Below, piece by piece: positions 56,522-64,000 of a stretch of DNA of 64,000 nt. The notes beneath the pieces were generated by a model. The model was not told where the DNA came from. It did not search any database and worked only from the letters and a program-made list of their open reading frames with translations. How positions within the stretch are numbered: the stretch's first letter is position 1; each line of letters opens with the position of its first letter. Both the position numbers and the translations under genes were made by a program. Origin of the DNA: Streptomyces sp. NBC_00249 (GTDB taxonomy: Bacteria > Actinomycetota > Actinomycetes > Streptomycetales > Streptomycetaceae); the NCBI RefSeq assembly GCF_026342355.1, contig NZ_JAPEMV010000009.1, positions 1 to 64,000 on the forward strand, in the 5' to 3' direction.

Positions 56522-57124
56522 GTGAGCCTGAAGACCCTTCTCGCCTGCGCGGCCGCCGTGTCGCTCGGCCTGGCCGCCGTGGCCCCGGCCCACGGGGTCG
56601 AGGGGCCCGCGCCCGACCCGCTCGACCCCCAGGCCATGCGGGACATGGCGACGGCCATCGCGGTGACGGCCAAGTACACCGACGAGCGGGAGGCCCTCAA
56701 GGACGGCTACGTCCCGCACGGCCAGGAGTGCATGACCAACCCGTTCGGGGTGGGCTCCATGGGCTACCACTACGTCAAGCAGGCCAACTGGGGTTCGAAG
56801 GACCCCAGCAAGCCGACCGCGCTCCTCTACAGCACCGCGAAGGACCGCCACGGCCGCCGCAAGCTCCAGACCGTGGAGTGGATGTCCACCGACCGCGACC
56901 AGGACCTGAAGACCACCGACGACCGGCCGACGATGTTCGGCCTGCCCTTCGACGGGCCGATGCCCGGCCACTGGACGGGCATGCCCAAGCACTACGACCT
57001 GCACATGTGGGCGTACGAGGACAACCCGGCGGGCCGCTTCCACAACTGGAACCCGGCCCTGACCTGCCCCGCCACCACCCCCGCCCCGGGCGTGACGGCG
57101 CCGGCCCACACCCACCACGGGTAG
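56522..57124 (+). CDS. Secreted protein of unknown function, paralogue 2 (start region replaced by the element)
   Basis: The present frame can start at GTG 56522 with AAGGA at 56512-56516, both at or in the transposon end; this gives 200 aa with a signal peptide (LKTLLACAAAVSLGLAAVAPAHG). The mature part matches the protein at 53674-54264: one Cys in QECMTNPFGVGSMGYHY, then DPSKPTALLYS, EWMSTDRD, TTDDRPTMFGLPFDGP, HYDLHMWAYEDNPAGRF, and a final Cys. The C-terminus is Thr/Pro/His-rich. The native start is 2.1 kb away at 54360. Whether the gene is still expressed depends on a promoter in the element; that cannot be judged here. Confidence 0.8.
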   Translation: MSLKTLLACAAAVSLGLAAVAPAHGVEGPAPDPLDPQAMRDMATAIAVTAKYTDEREALKDGYVPHGQECMTNPFGVGSMGYHYVKQANWGSKDPSKPTALLYSTAKDRHGRRKLQTVEWMSTDRDQDLKTTDDRPTMFGLPFDGPMPGHWTGMPKHYDLHMWAYEDNPAGRFHNWNPALTCPATTPAPGVTAPAHTHHG

Positions 57125-57135
57125 CCCCGTACGCG

Positions 57136-57171
57136 TCAGGGCCCGGCCCCCCGAGGGGAGCCGGGCCCTGA
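57136..57171. terminator. Bidirectional intrinsic terminator
   Basis: 12 bp perfect arms TCAGGGCCCGGC (57136-57147) and its complement (57160-57171), with a C-rich/G-rich inner part that can extend the stem. It lies between the convergent secreted-protein gene and the end of the nuo operon. Confidence 0.85.
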
Positions 57172-57192
57172 GACGTACCCACCCGGACGGGG

Positions 57193-58848
57193 TCAGCGGA
57201 CGAAGGTGCTCGCCTGCCCCGCCAGGTCCAGGAAGTACTGCGGCGCCAGACCCAGCACCAGGGTGACGGCGACGCCCACCGCGATGGTGGTCATCGTCAG
57301 CGGCGAGGGGACGGCCACCGTCGGGCCGTCGGCCTTCGGCTCGCTGAAGAACATCAGCACGATCACCCGGATGTAGAAGAACGCGGCGATCGCGGACGAG
57401 ATCACACCGACCACGACCAGCGCCCCGGCGCCTCCCTCCGCCGCCGCCTTGAACACGGCGAACTTCCCGGCGAAGCCGGAGGTGAGCGGAATGCCGGCGA
57501 AGGCCAGCAGGAACACCGCGAACACCGCCGCCGTCAGCGGCGAACGCCGCCCGAGCCCCGCCCACTTGGACAGGTGCGTGGCCTCGCCGCCCGCGTCCCG
57601 GACCAGGGTGACCACGGCGAACGCGCCGATCGTCACGAAGGAGTAGGCCAGCAGGTAGAAGAGGACCGACTGGACGCCCTCCGCGGAGGTGGCGATCACA
57701 CCGGCCAGGATGAAACCGGCGTGCGCGATCGAGGAGTACGCCAGGAGCCGCTTCACGTCGGTCTGGGTCACGGCGATCACCGCGCCCGCCAGCATCGTGA
57801 CGATCGCGACGCCCCACATCACCGGCCGCCAGTCCCAGCGCAGGCCCGGCAGGACCACGTACAGCAGGCGCAGCAGCGCCCCGAACGCGGCGACCTTCGT
57901 CGCGGCCGCCATGAAGCCGGTGACCGGGGTCGGGGCTCCCTGGTAGACGTCCGGGGTCCACATGTGGAAGGGGACGGCGCCGACCTTGAACAGCAGGCCC
58001 ATCAGGATGAGCGCGCCGCCGATCAGCAGCAGTACGTCGTTGCCCATGGTGGCGGCGAGGGCCGGGTCGAGGTTCTGGACCCTGCCGTCCACGACGTCGG
58101 CGATCACCGCGTAGGAGACGGAGCCCGCGTAGCCGTAGAGCAGCGCGATGCCGAAGAGGAGGAACGCCGAGGAGAAGGCGCCGAGGAGGAAGTACTTGAC
58201 CGCGGCCTCCTGCGACATCAGCCGCTGGCGGCGGGCGAGCGCGCAGAGCAGGTACAGCGGGAGGGAGAAGACCTCCAGCGCCACGAACAGCGTCAGCAGG
58301 TCGTTCGCCGCGGGGAAGATCAGCATGCCGGCGACCGCGAACAGGGCCAGCGGGAACACCTCGGTGGTGGTGAACCCGGCCTTGACGGCGGCCTTCTCGC
58401 TGTCGCTGCCCGGGACGGACGCCGCCTGCGCGGCGAAGGAGTCCACCCGGTTGCCGTGGGCCGCCGGGTCGAGGCGGCGCTCGGCGAAGGTGAACACGGC
58501 CACGATCGACGAGAGCAGGATGATGCCCTGGAGGAACAGCGCCGGGCCGTCCACGGCGAGGGCGCCCATGGCGGCGATGTGTGCCTTGGTGCTGCCGTAC
58601 CCGCCGGCGGCGAGGCCGACGACCGCGGCGAAGGCCGAGGCCAGTGCGGCGACGGCCAGGAACACCTGGACGTAGTAGCGGGACTTGCGCGGGACGAAGG
58701 CCTCGACGAGGACTCCGAGGATCGCCGCGCCCACCACGATCAGCGTGGGCGCGAGCTGCGCGTACTCGATGTGCGGGGCCGGGATCCGGTCGACCGGACC
58801 TTCGGCCGCCAGTGTCAGCAGGCTCCGGGCAGCAGTCGCTGTGCTCAC
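57193..58848 (-). CDS. nuoN: NADH-quinone oxidoreductase subunit N
   Basis: GTG start with GGAGG upstream, overlapping the nuoM stop by 4 bp (GTGA); 551 aa. The longer open frame upstream belongs to the nuoM region and is not used. About 14 membrane helices form one of the three antiporter-like proton channels of complex I. Key residues are in place: Glu in VALEVFSLPLYLLCAL and Lys in LFKVGAVPFHMWTPDVYQG, plus the Lys in VKRLLAYSSIAHAG. A 20-residue insert near residues 128-155 (DSFAAQAASVPGSDSEKAAV) is typical of actinobacterial NuoN. Last gene of the operon. Confidence 0.96.
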   Translation of the reverse strand: MSTATAARSLLTLAAEGPVDRIPAPHIEYAQLAPTLIVVGAAILGVLVEAFVPRKSRYYVQVFLAVAALASAFAAVVGLAAGGYGSTKAHIAAMGALAVDGPALFLQGIILLSSIVAVFTFAERRLDPAAHGNRVDSFAAQAASVPGSDSEKAAVKAGFTTTEVFPLALFAVAGMLIFPAANDLLTLFVALEVFSLPLYLLCALARRQRLMSQEAAVKYFLLGAFSSAFLLFGIALLYGYAGSVSYAVIADVVDGRVQNLDPALAATMGNDVLLLIGGALILMGLLFKVGAVPFHMWTPDVYQGAPTPVTGFMAAATKVAAFGALLRLLYVVLPGLRWDWRPVMWGVAIVTMLAGAVIAVTQTDVKRLLAYSSIAHAGFILAGVIATSAEGVQSVLFYLLAYSFVTIGAFAVVTLVRDAGGEATHLSKWAGLGRRSPLTAAVFAVFLLAFAGIPLTSGFAGKFAVFKAAAEGGAGALVVVGVISSAIAAFFYIRVIVLMFFSEPKADGPTVAVPSPLTMTTIAVGVAVTLVLGLAPQYFLDLAGQASTFVR

Positions 58849-60470
58849 TTGGCCGCCTCCCCATTCTTGGCGTGGACCGCCTCGACAGCCACTTCGGGCT
58901 TCGGGTCGGTCTGCTTCACGTCCGACAGGGTGTGCTCCACCGCCGGGTTGACGATCTCGGTGAGCGGCTTCGGGTAGACGCCGAGGCCGATCAGCAGCGC
59001 GATCAGCGGGGCGACCACCAGTACCTCCCGCAGGCGCAGGTCCGGCATGGTGCGGACCTCCTCCTTGACGGGGCCGGTCATGGTGCGCTGGTAGAGGACC
59101 AGCGTGTAGAGGGCGGCCAGCACGATGCCGATGGTGGCGATGATCCCGACGACCGGGTAGCGGGCGAAGGTGCCGACCAGGACCAGGAACTCGCTGACGA
59201 ACGGGGCCAGGCCCGGCAGGGACAGGGTGGCGAGGCCGCCGATGAGGAAGGTGCCGGCGAGGACCGGGGCCACCTTCTGCACGCCGCCGTAGTCGGCGAT
59301 GAGCCGCGAACCGCGCCGGGAGATCAGGAAGCCGGCGACCAGCATCAGCGCCGCCGTGGAGATCCCGTGGTTGACCATGTACAGGGTGGCGCCGGACTGG
59401 CCCTGGGAGGTCATCGCGAAGATGCCCAGGATGATGAAGCCGAAGTGCGAGATGGACGCGTAGGCGACCAGCCGCTTGATGTCCCGCTGTCCGACGGCGA
59501 CGAGCGCGCCGTAGACGATGCTGATCAGCGCCAGGACGAGGATCGCGGGCGTGGCCCACTTGCTGGCCTCGGGGAACAGCCCGAGGCAGAAGCGGAGCAT
59601 CGCGAAGGTGCCGACCTTGTCGACGACCGCGGTGATCAGTACGGCGACGGGGGCGGTGGCCTCGCCCATGGCGTTGGGCAGCCAGGTGTGCAGCGGCCAC
59701 AGCGGGGCCTTCACCGCGAAGGCGAAGAAGAAGCCGAGGAACAGCAGCCGTTCGGTGTTGGTGGCCATGTCGAGCGTGCCGGCGGCGCGGGCGGCGGTGA
59801 TCTCCTGGAGGGAGAAGTTCCCGGCGACCACGTACAGCCCGATGACGGCGGCCAGCATGATCAGGCCGCCGACCAGGTTGTAGAGGAGGAACTTGACCGC
59901 CGCGTACGAGCGCTGCGCGGCGGCGTTCTCGTCGGTGCCGGAGTGCGCCCGGTCCCCGAAGCCGCCGATGAGGAAGTACATCGGGATGAGCATGGCTTCG
60001 AAGAAGATGTAGAAGAGGAAGACGTCGGTGGCCTCGAAGGAGATGATCACCATCGCCTCGACCATGAGGATCAGGGCGAAGAAGCCCTGCGTCGGCCGCC
60101 AGCGCGAGGGCTGCCACGTGGCGGAGCCACTAATGGATTCAGCCAGGGGGTCGGCGTCGTTCCAGCCGGCCCCGATCACGAAGGGGATCAGCAGCGCGGT
60201 GAGCGCGATGAGCGCCACCCCGATGCCGTCCACGCCCAGTTCGTAGCGGACGCCGAAGTCGGCGATCCAGGCGCGGGACTCGGTGAGCTGGTAGCGGTCG
60301 CCACCGGGCTCGAAGCGGACCGCGACGAGCACGGCCAGGGCCAGTGTCGCCAGCGAGAACAGCAGCGCGAGCCACTTGGCGGCGGTCCGGCGGGCGGCCG
60401 GGACGGCCGCCGTCAGGATCGCGCCGACCGCGGGCACGGCCGCCGTCACCGTCAGAAGCGGGAAACTCAT
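58845..60470 (-). CDS. nuoM: NADH-quinone oxidoreductase subunit M
   Basis: ATG start 1 bp after the nuoL stop; 541 aa. Antiporter-like membrane subunit of complex I with about 14 helices. Glu in IFFEAMLIPMYFLIGG and Lys in FAVKAPLWPLHTWLPNAM are the conserved proton-channel residues, followed by the Lys in IKRLVAYASISHFGF. The C-terminal 50 residues are hydrophilic and charged. Translationally coupled to nuoN. Confidence 0.97.
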   Translation of the reverse strand: MSFPLLTVTAAVPAVGAILTAAVPAARRTAAKWLALLFSLATLALAVLVAVRFEPGGDRYQLTESRAWIADFGVRYELGVDGIGVALIALTALLIPFVIGAGWNDADPLAESISGSATWQPSRWRPTQGFFALILMVEAMVIISFEATDVFLFYIFFEAMLIPMYFLIGGFGDRAHSGTDENAAAQRSYAAVKFLLYNLVGGLIMLAAVIGLYVVAGNFSLQEITAARAAGTLDMATNTERLLFLGFFFAFAVKAPLWPLHTWLPNAMGEATAPVAVLITAVVDKVGTFAMLRFCLGLFPEASKWATPAILVLALISIVYGALVAVGQRDIKRLVAYASISHFGFIILGIFAMTSQGQSGATLYMVNHGISTAALMLVAGFLISRRGSRLIADYGGVQKVAPVLAGTFLIGGLATLSLPGLAPFVSEFLVLVGTFARYPVVGIIATIGIVLAALYTLVLYQRTMTGPVKEEVRTMPDLRLREVLVVAPLIALLIGLGVYPKPLTEIVNPAVEHTLSDVKQTDPKPEVAVEAVHAKNGEAAK

Positions 60471-60471
60471 C

Positions 60472-62412
60472 TCACACCGCCCTCATCAGCAGGGTCGCGG
60501 CGATGAGGATCGCCGTGCCCCCGAACATCGAGACCGCGTAGCTGCGGGCGTAGCCGTTCTGCAGCTTGCGCAGCCGGCCGGAGAGCCCGCCGACCGAGGC
60601 CGCCGTACCGTTGACCACTCCGTCGACCAGGCTGTGGTCGACGTAGACGAGCGAGCGGGTCAGGTGCTCGCCGCCGCGTACGAGGACGACGTGGTTGACG
60701 TCGTCCTGGAAGAGGTCCCGCCGGGCCGCCCGGGTGAGGAACGAGCCGCGCGGGGCGACGACGGGGACGGGCTTCTTGCCGTACATCGCCCAGGCGATGC
60801 CGACGCCGACGAGCAGGACCACCATGGTGGAGGCGGTCACCGCCATGGCGCTGACCGGCGGGTTGCCGTGCTCGTAGCCGGTGACGGGCTCCAGCCAGGT
60901 GAGGAAGCGCTCGCCGATCTCGAAGAAGCCGCCGGCGAAGACCGACCCGAACGCCAGGATGATCATCGGGATGGTCATGGACTTCGGGGACTCGTGCGGG
61001 TGCGGCAGTTCCCCGGGGCGGGCCTCGGCGCCGGGCTCCACGCCCGGGGTCGTGGCCGGGTCCGGGGCGGGCTGCCAGCGCTTCTCCCCGAAGAAGGTGA
61101 GGAGCATGACGCGGGTCATGTAGAAGGCGGTGATGCCGGCGCCCAGCAGGGTGACCCCGCCGAGGATCCAGCCCTGGGTGCCGCCCTTCGCGAAGGCCGC
61201 CTCGATGATCATGTCCTTGGAGAAGAACCCGGACAGACCCGGGAAGCCGATGATCGCCAGGTAGCCGAGGCCGAAGGTGACGAAGGTGACCGGCATGTAC
61301 TTCCGCAGGGCGCCGTACTTGCGCATGTCCACCTCGTCGTTCATCCCGTGCATCACGGAACCGGCGCCGAGGAAGAGGCCCGCCTTGAAGAAGCCGTGCG
61401 TGACCAGGTGCATGATCGCGAAGACGTAGCCGATGGGGCCGAGGCCCGCGGCCAGGATCATGTAGCCGATCTGCGACATCGTGGAGCCGGCGAGGGCCTT
61501 CTTGATGTCGTCCTTCGCGCAACCGACGATCGCACCGAAGAGGAGCGTGACCGCGCCCACGACGGTGGTCACCAGCTGGGCGTCGGGCGCCCCGTTGAAG
61601 ATCACGCCCGAGCGGACGATCAGGTAGACGCCGGCGGTGACCATGGTGGCGGCGTGGATGAGGGCCGAGACCGGGGTCGGGCCCTCCATCGCGTCACCGA
61701 GCCAGGACTGCAGCGGGACCTGCGCCGACTTGCCGCAGGCGGCCAGCAGCAGCATCAGGCCGATCGCCGTCAGCTTGCCCTCCGTCGCCTCGCCGACCGC
61801 GCCGAACACCGGCTCGAAGGCGAAGGTCCCGAAAGTGGTGAACATCAGCATGATCGCGATCGACAGGCCCATGTCGCCGACCCGGTTGACCAGGAAGGCC
61901 TTCTTCGCGGCGGTGGCCGCGCTGGGCTTGTGCTGCCAGAAGCCGATCAGGAGGTACGAGGCGAGGCCCACGCCCTCCCAGCCGAAGTACAGCAGCAGGT
62001 AGTTGTCGGCGAGGACGAGCAGCAGCATCGCCGCGACGAACAGGTTGAGGTAGCCGAAGAAGCGGCGGCGCCGCTCGTCGTGCTCCATGTAGCCGATGGA
62101 GTAGATGTGGATGAGCGTGCCCACGCCGGAGATCAGCAGGACGAAGGTCATCGACAGCTGGTCGAGCTGGAAGGCCATGTCGGCCTGGAAGCCCTCCACC
62201 GGGATCCAGCTGAACAGCCGCTGGTGCAGGGTCCGGTCCTCGGCCCCGCGCCCGAGCATGTCGGCGAAGAGGACGACGCCGATCCCGAAGGAGGCGGCCG
62301 CGAACAGGGTGCCGAGCCAGTGCCCGGCCTTGTCGAGGCGCCGGCCGCCGCAGAGCAGCACCGCCGCCCCGAGCAGGGGCGCCGCGATCAGCAGCGCAAT
62401 CAGATTCTCCAC
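60472..62412 (-). CDS. nuoL: NADH-quinone oxidoreductase subunit L
   Basis: GTG start 12 bp after the nuoK stop, with AAGGGG upstream; 646 aa. Distal antiporter-like subunit with the long lateral helix at the C-terminus. Seen: GWEGVGLASYLLIGFW (Glu), ACGKSAQVPLQSWLGDAM (Lys), KALAGSTMSQIGYM (Lys) and HGFFKAGLFLGAGSVMH. A hydrophilic loop near residues 445-475 (Pro/Glu-rich) separates the channel core from the lateral-helix part. Confidence 0.97.
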   Translation of the reverse strand: MENLIALLIAAPLLGAAVLLCGGRRLDKAGHWLGTLFAAASFGIGVVLFADMLGRGAEDRTLHQRLFSWIPVEGFQADMAFQLDQLSMTFVLLISGVGTLIHIYSIGYMEHDERRRRFFGYLNLFVAAMLLLVLADNYLLLYFGWEGVGLASYLLIGFWQHKPSAATAAKKAFLVNRVGDMGLSIAIMLMFTTFGTFAFEPVFGAVGEATEGKLTAIGLMLLLAACGKSAQVPLQSWLGDAMEGPTPVSALIHAATMVTAGVYLIVRSGVIFNGAPDAQLVTTVVGAVTLLFGAIVGCAKDDIKKALAGSTMSQIGYMILAAGLGPIGYVFAIMHLVTHGFFKAGLFLGAGSVMHGMNDEVDMRKYGALRKYMPVTFVTFGLGYLAIIGFPGLSGFFSKDMIIEAAFAKGGTQGWILGGVTLLGAGITAFYMTRVMLLTFFGEKRWQPAPDPATTPGVEPGAEARPGELPHPHESPKSMTIPMIILAFGSVFAGGFFEIGERFLTWLEPVTGYEHGNPPVSAMAVTASTMVVLLVGVGIAWAMYGKKPVPVVAPRGSFLTRAARRDLFQDDVNHVVLVRGGEHLTRSLVYVDHSLVDGVVNGTAASVGGLSGRLRKLQNGYARSYAVSMFGGTAILIAATLLMRAV

Positions 62413-62424
62413 TGTGAACGCCCC

Positions 62425-62724
62425 TTACAGCTTCATCAGGCTGGCGTCGTCGACCGAGGCCGAGTGGCGGGTACGGAACAGCGACACGATGATCGCGAGG
62501 CCCACCACGACCTCCGCGGCGGCGACGACCATCGTGAAGAACGCGATGATCTGGCCGTCGAGGTTGCCGTGCATCCGGGAGAAGGCCACGAAGGCGAGGT
62601 TGCAGGCGTTGAGCATCAGCTCGACGCACATGAACAGCACGATCGCGTTCTTGCGGATGAGCACCCCGGTCGCGCCGATGGTGAACAGCAGCGCGGCCAG
62701 GTACAGGTAGTTGACCGGATTCAC
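62425..62724 (-). CDS. nuoK: NADH-quinone oxidoreductase subunit K
   Basis: Predicted 99 aa, GTG start overlapping the nuoJ stop by 4 bp. Three membrane helices with the two conserved buried glutamates Glu35 (MCVELMLNACNL) and Glu71 (VAAAEVVVGLAI), which carry protons between the quinone site and the antiporter-like subunits. Normal length. Confidence 0.97.
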   Translation of the reverse strand: MNPVNYLYLAALLFTIGATGVLIRKNAIVLFMCVELMLNACNLAFVAFSRMHGNLDGQIIAFFTMVVAAAEVVVGLAIIVSLFRTRHSASVDDASLMKL

Positions 62725-63536
62725 TTCGAGGCCTCCTCACGGCCGAGGCGCTCCGTGGAACGCTGCTCCAGTGCCTTGAGGTCGTCCATCGCCTGGCTGG
62801 ACACGTCGCGGATCTGGCCGCGGGCGCGCAGCGTCTTGCTGACGGTGAGCTCGGACGGGGTGCCGTCCGGCAGCAGGCCGGCGATGTCGACGGCGTTGTG
62901 CCGGGCGTAGACGCCGGGGGCCGGCAGCGGCGGGAGCTGGACGCCCTCGCGGACCCGCTGTTCGGCGAGTTCGCGCTGGGTGGCGGCCCGCTCGGTGCGC
63001 TCGCGGTGCGTGAGCACCATCGCGCCGACGGCCGCCGTGATCAGCAGGGCGCCGGTGATCTCGAAGGCGAAGATGTAGCGGGTGAAGATCAGCTCGGCCA
63101 GGCCCTCGACGTGCCCGGCGGAGTTGACCCTGCCGAGGCCGTTGAAGTGGCTGAGCCCGGCGTTGCCGATGCCGGCGGCGAGCAGGACGCCGAAGCCGAG
63201 CCCGCACAGGGCGGCCATCCAGCGCTGCCCCTTGAGGGTCTCCTTCAGGGAGTCGGCGGCGGTGACGCCGACGAGCATGACCACGAAGAGGAACAGCATC
63301 ATGATGGCGCCGGTGTAGACGATGACCTGGACGACGCCCAGGAAGTAGGCGCCGTTGGCGAGGTAGAAGACCGCCAGGATGATCATCGTCCCGGCGAGGC
63401 AGAGGGCGCTGTGGACGGCCTTCTTCATCAGGATCGTGCACAGCGCGCCGATGACGGCGGTGATGCCGAGCACCCAGAACTGCACGGCCTCCCCGGTGGA
63501 GGTCACGGTGGCGGCGGACGCCGCGAGGGCGCTCAC
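62721..63536 (-). CDS. nuoJ: NADH-quinone oxidoreductase subunit J
   Basis: Start GTG 63536, which overlaps the nuoI stop in a GTGA, with GAGGTG upstream; 271 aa. Five membrane helices, with the conserved VIVYTGAIMMLFLFVVML helix that contains the pi-bulge Tyr. The C-terminal 100 residues are a charged extension (REGVQLPPLPAPGVYARH and beyond) longer than in E. coli NuoJ (184 aa) and usual for actinobacteria. Confidence 0.96.
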   Translation of the reverse strand: MSALAASAATVTSTGEAVQFWVLGITAVIGALCTILMKKAVHSALCLAGTMIILAVFYLANGAYFLGVVQVIVYTGAIMMLFLFVVMLVGVTAADSLKETLKGQRWMAALCGLGFGVLLAAGIGNAGLSHFNGLGRVNSAGHVEGLAELIFTRYIFAFEITGALLITAAVGAMVLTHRERTERAATQRELAEQRVREGVQLPPLPAPGVYARHNAVDIAGLLPDGTPSELTVSKTLRARGQIRDVSSQAMDDLKALEQRSTERLGREEASK

Positions 63537-64000
63537 GCCTGCACCTCCTCGGCCGAGTCGGCCGGGCTCTCGCCCTTGGAGACGGCCACCTGCCGGACGG
63601 TGCCCGGGGCGGCCCCGGTCACCAGTCCGCGGTAGTAGTCCTGCTCGTCCGTGCCGGGGAAGACCGAGTGCGGGGCCTCGACCATGCCCTCGGTCAGGCC
63701 GGCGAGGAGCTGCTCCTTGGTGTAGATGAGCGACTCGCGGCTCTCGTCGGCCAGTTCGAACTCGTTGGTCATGGTCAGCGCACGGGTGGGGCAGGCCTCG
63801 ACGCACAGCCCGCACAGGATGCAGCGGGCGTAGTTGATCTGGTAGACCTGCCCGTACCGCTCGCCCGGGGAGTAGCGCTCCTCCTCGGTGTTGTCCGCGC
63901 CCTCCACGTAGATGGCGTCGGCGGGACAGGCCCAGGCGCAGAGCTCGCACCCGATGCACTTCTCGAGACCGTCGGGGTGGCGGTTGAGCTGGTGTCGTCC
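63533..64000 (-). CDS. nuoI: NADH-quinone oxidoreductase subunit I (5' end outside window)
   Basis: The frame is open to the window end (156 codons including stop), so the start is missing. Two 4Fe-4S ferredoxin motifs are visible: CIGCELCAWACP and CILCGLCVEACP, which hold clusters N6a and N6b that pass electrons towards the quinone. The C-terminus (about 100 residues after the second motif) is longer than in enterobacteria, as common in actinobacteria. A GTG at 63905 inside the frame is not the real start because the first cluster motif lies upstream of it. Confidence 0.97.
   Translation of the reverse strand, partial: GRHQLNRHPDGLEKCIGCELCAWACPADAIYVEGADNTEEERYSPGERYGQVYQINYARCILCGLCVEACPTRALTMTNEFELADESRESLIYTKEQLLAGLTEGMVEAPHSVFPGTDEQDYYRGLVTGAAPGTVRQVAVSKGESPADSAEEVQA

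Noticed and set aside
58849..60117. Upstream extension of nuoN to 974 codons
   Set aside because: It overlaps nuoM in another frame; the GTG at 58848 with GGAGG gives the normal NuoN N-terminus.

Overview
The window is very high in G+C, with coding frames ending almost always in G or C, GTG and TTG starts, Tat and Sec secreted proteins and an nuo operon of actinobacterial type. It is chromosomal DNA of a Streptomyces or a close relative. No rRNA, tRNA or CRISPR array was seen.

Region 1 (1-30277) is the end of a modular type I polyketide synthase locus on the + strand: three collinear PKS genes (2-12949, truncated by the window edge; 13010-23659; 23701-30225). Their order is [KS]-AT-ACP, then five KS-AT-DH-KR-ACP modules split 2+2+1, then a terminal NAD(P)-dependent thioester reductase in place of a thioesterase. 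All six AT domains carry the malonyl-type GHSIGE and HAFH motifs. The DH domains of the last two modules have lost catalytic residues. If the first module supplies a C2 starter, the product is a C12 3,5-dihydroxy-6,8,10-trienal. This matches the architecture of CpkA/CpkB/CpkC of coelimycin and of the related reductively released polyketide alkaloids. The next two genes, a secreted covalent-flavin oxidase (scF-like) and a biotin carboxylase/BCCP protein (accA1-like), also follow cpkC in Streptomyces coelicolor as I remember it. Aminotransferase, epoxidase and regulator genes are not in the window and would have to lie upstream.

Region 2 (32221-36970) is a tight operon of the carboxylase alpha chain with korA and korB (2-oxoacid:ferredoxin oxidoreductase). 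Region 3 (36954-53574) is a string of ordinary genes in small units: HxlR regulator/quinone reductase pair, RarD, secreted M28 aminopeptidase, a probable DasR site ahead of a small hypothetical gene, an RHH/Doc-like toxin-antitoxin pair, a secreted LolA-like protein, polyprenyl diphosphate synthase, a peptide transporter with a CocE-type peptidase, an ArsR/MFS pair, a HAD phosphatase and fumarylacetoacetase. Two decayed gene ends lie at 48485-48769.

Region 4 (53674-57171) holds two paralogous secreted proteins of unknown function. A TnpB-only IS605-type element (about 54375-56521) sits precisely inside the start of the second one. It has separated the native RBS, ATG and first five codons from the rest of the gene, and the element end now supplies a new RBS. 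Region 5 (57193-64000, minus strand) is nuoIJKLMN of respiratory complex I, with nuoI cut by the window end.
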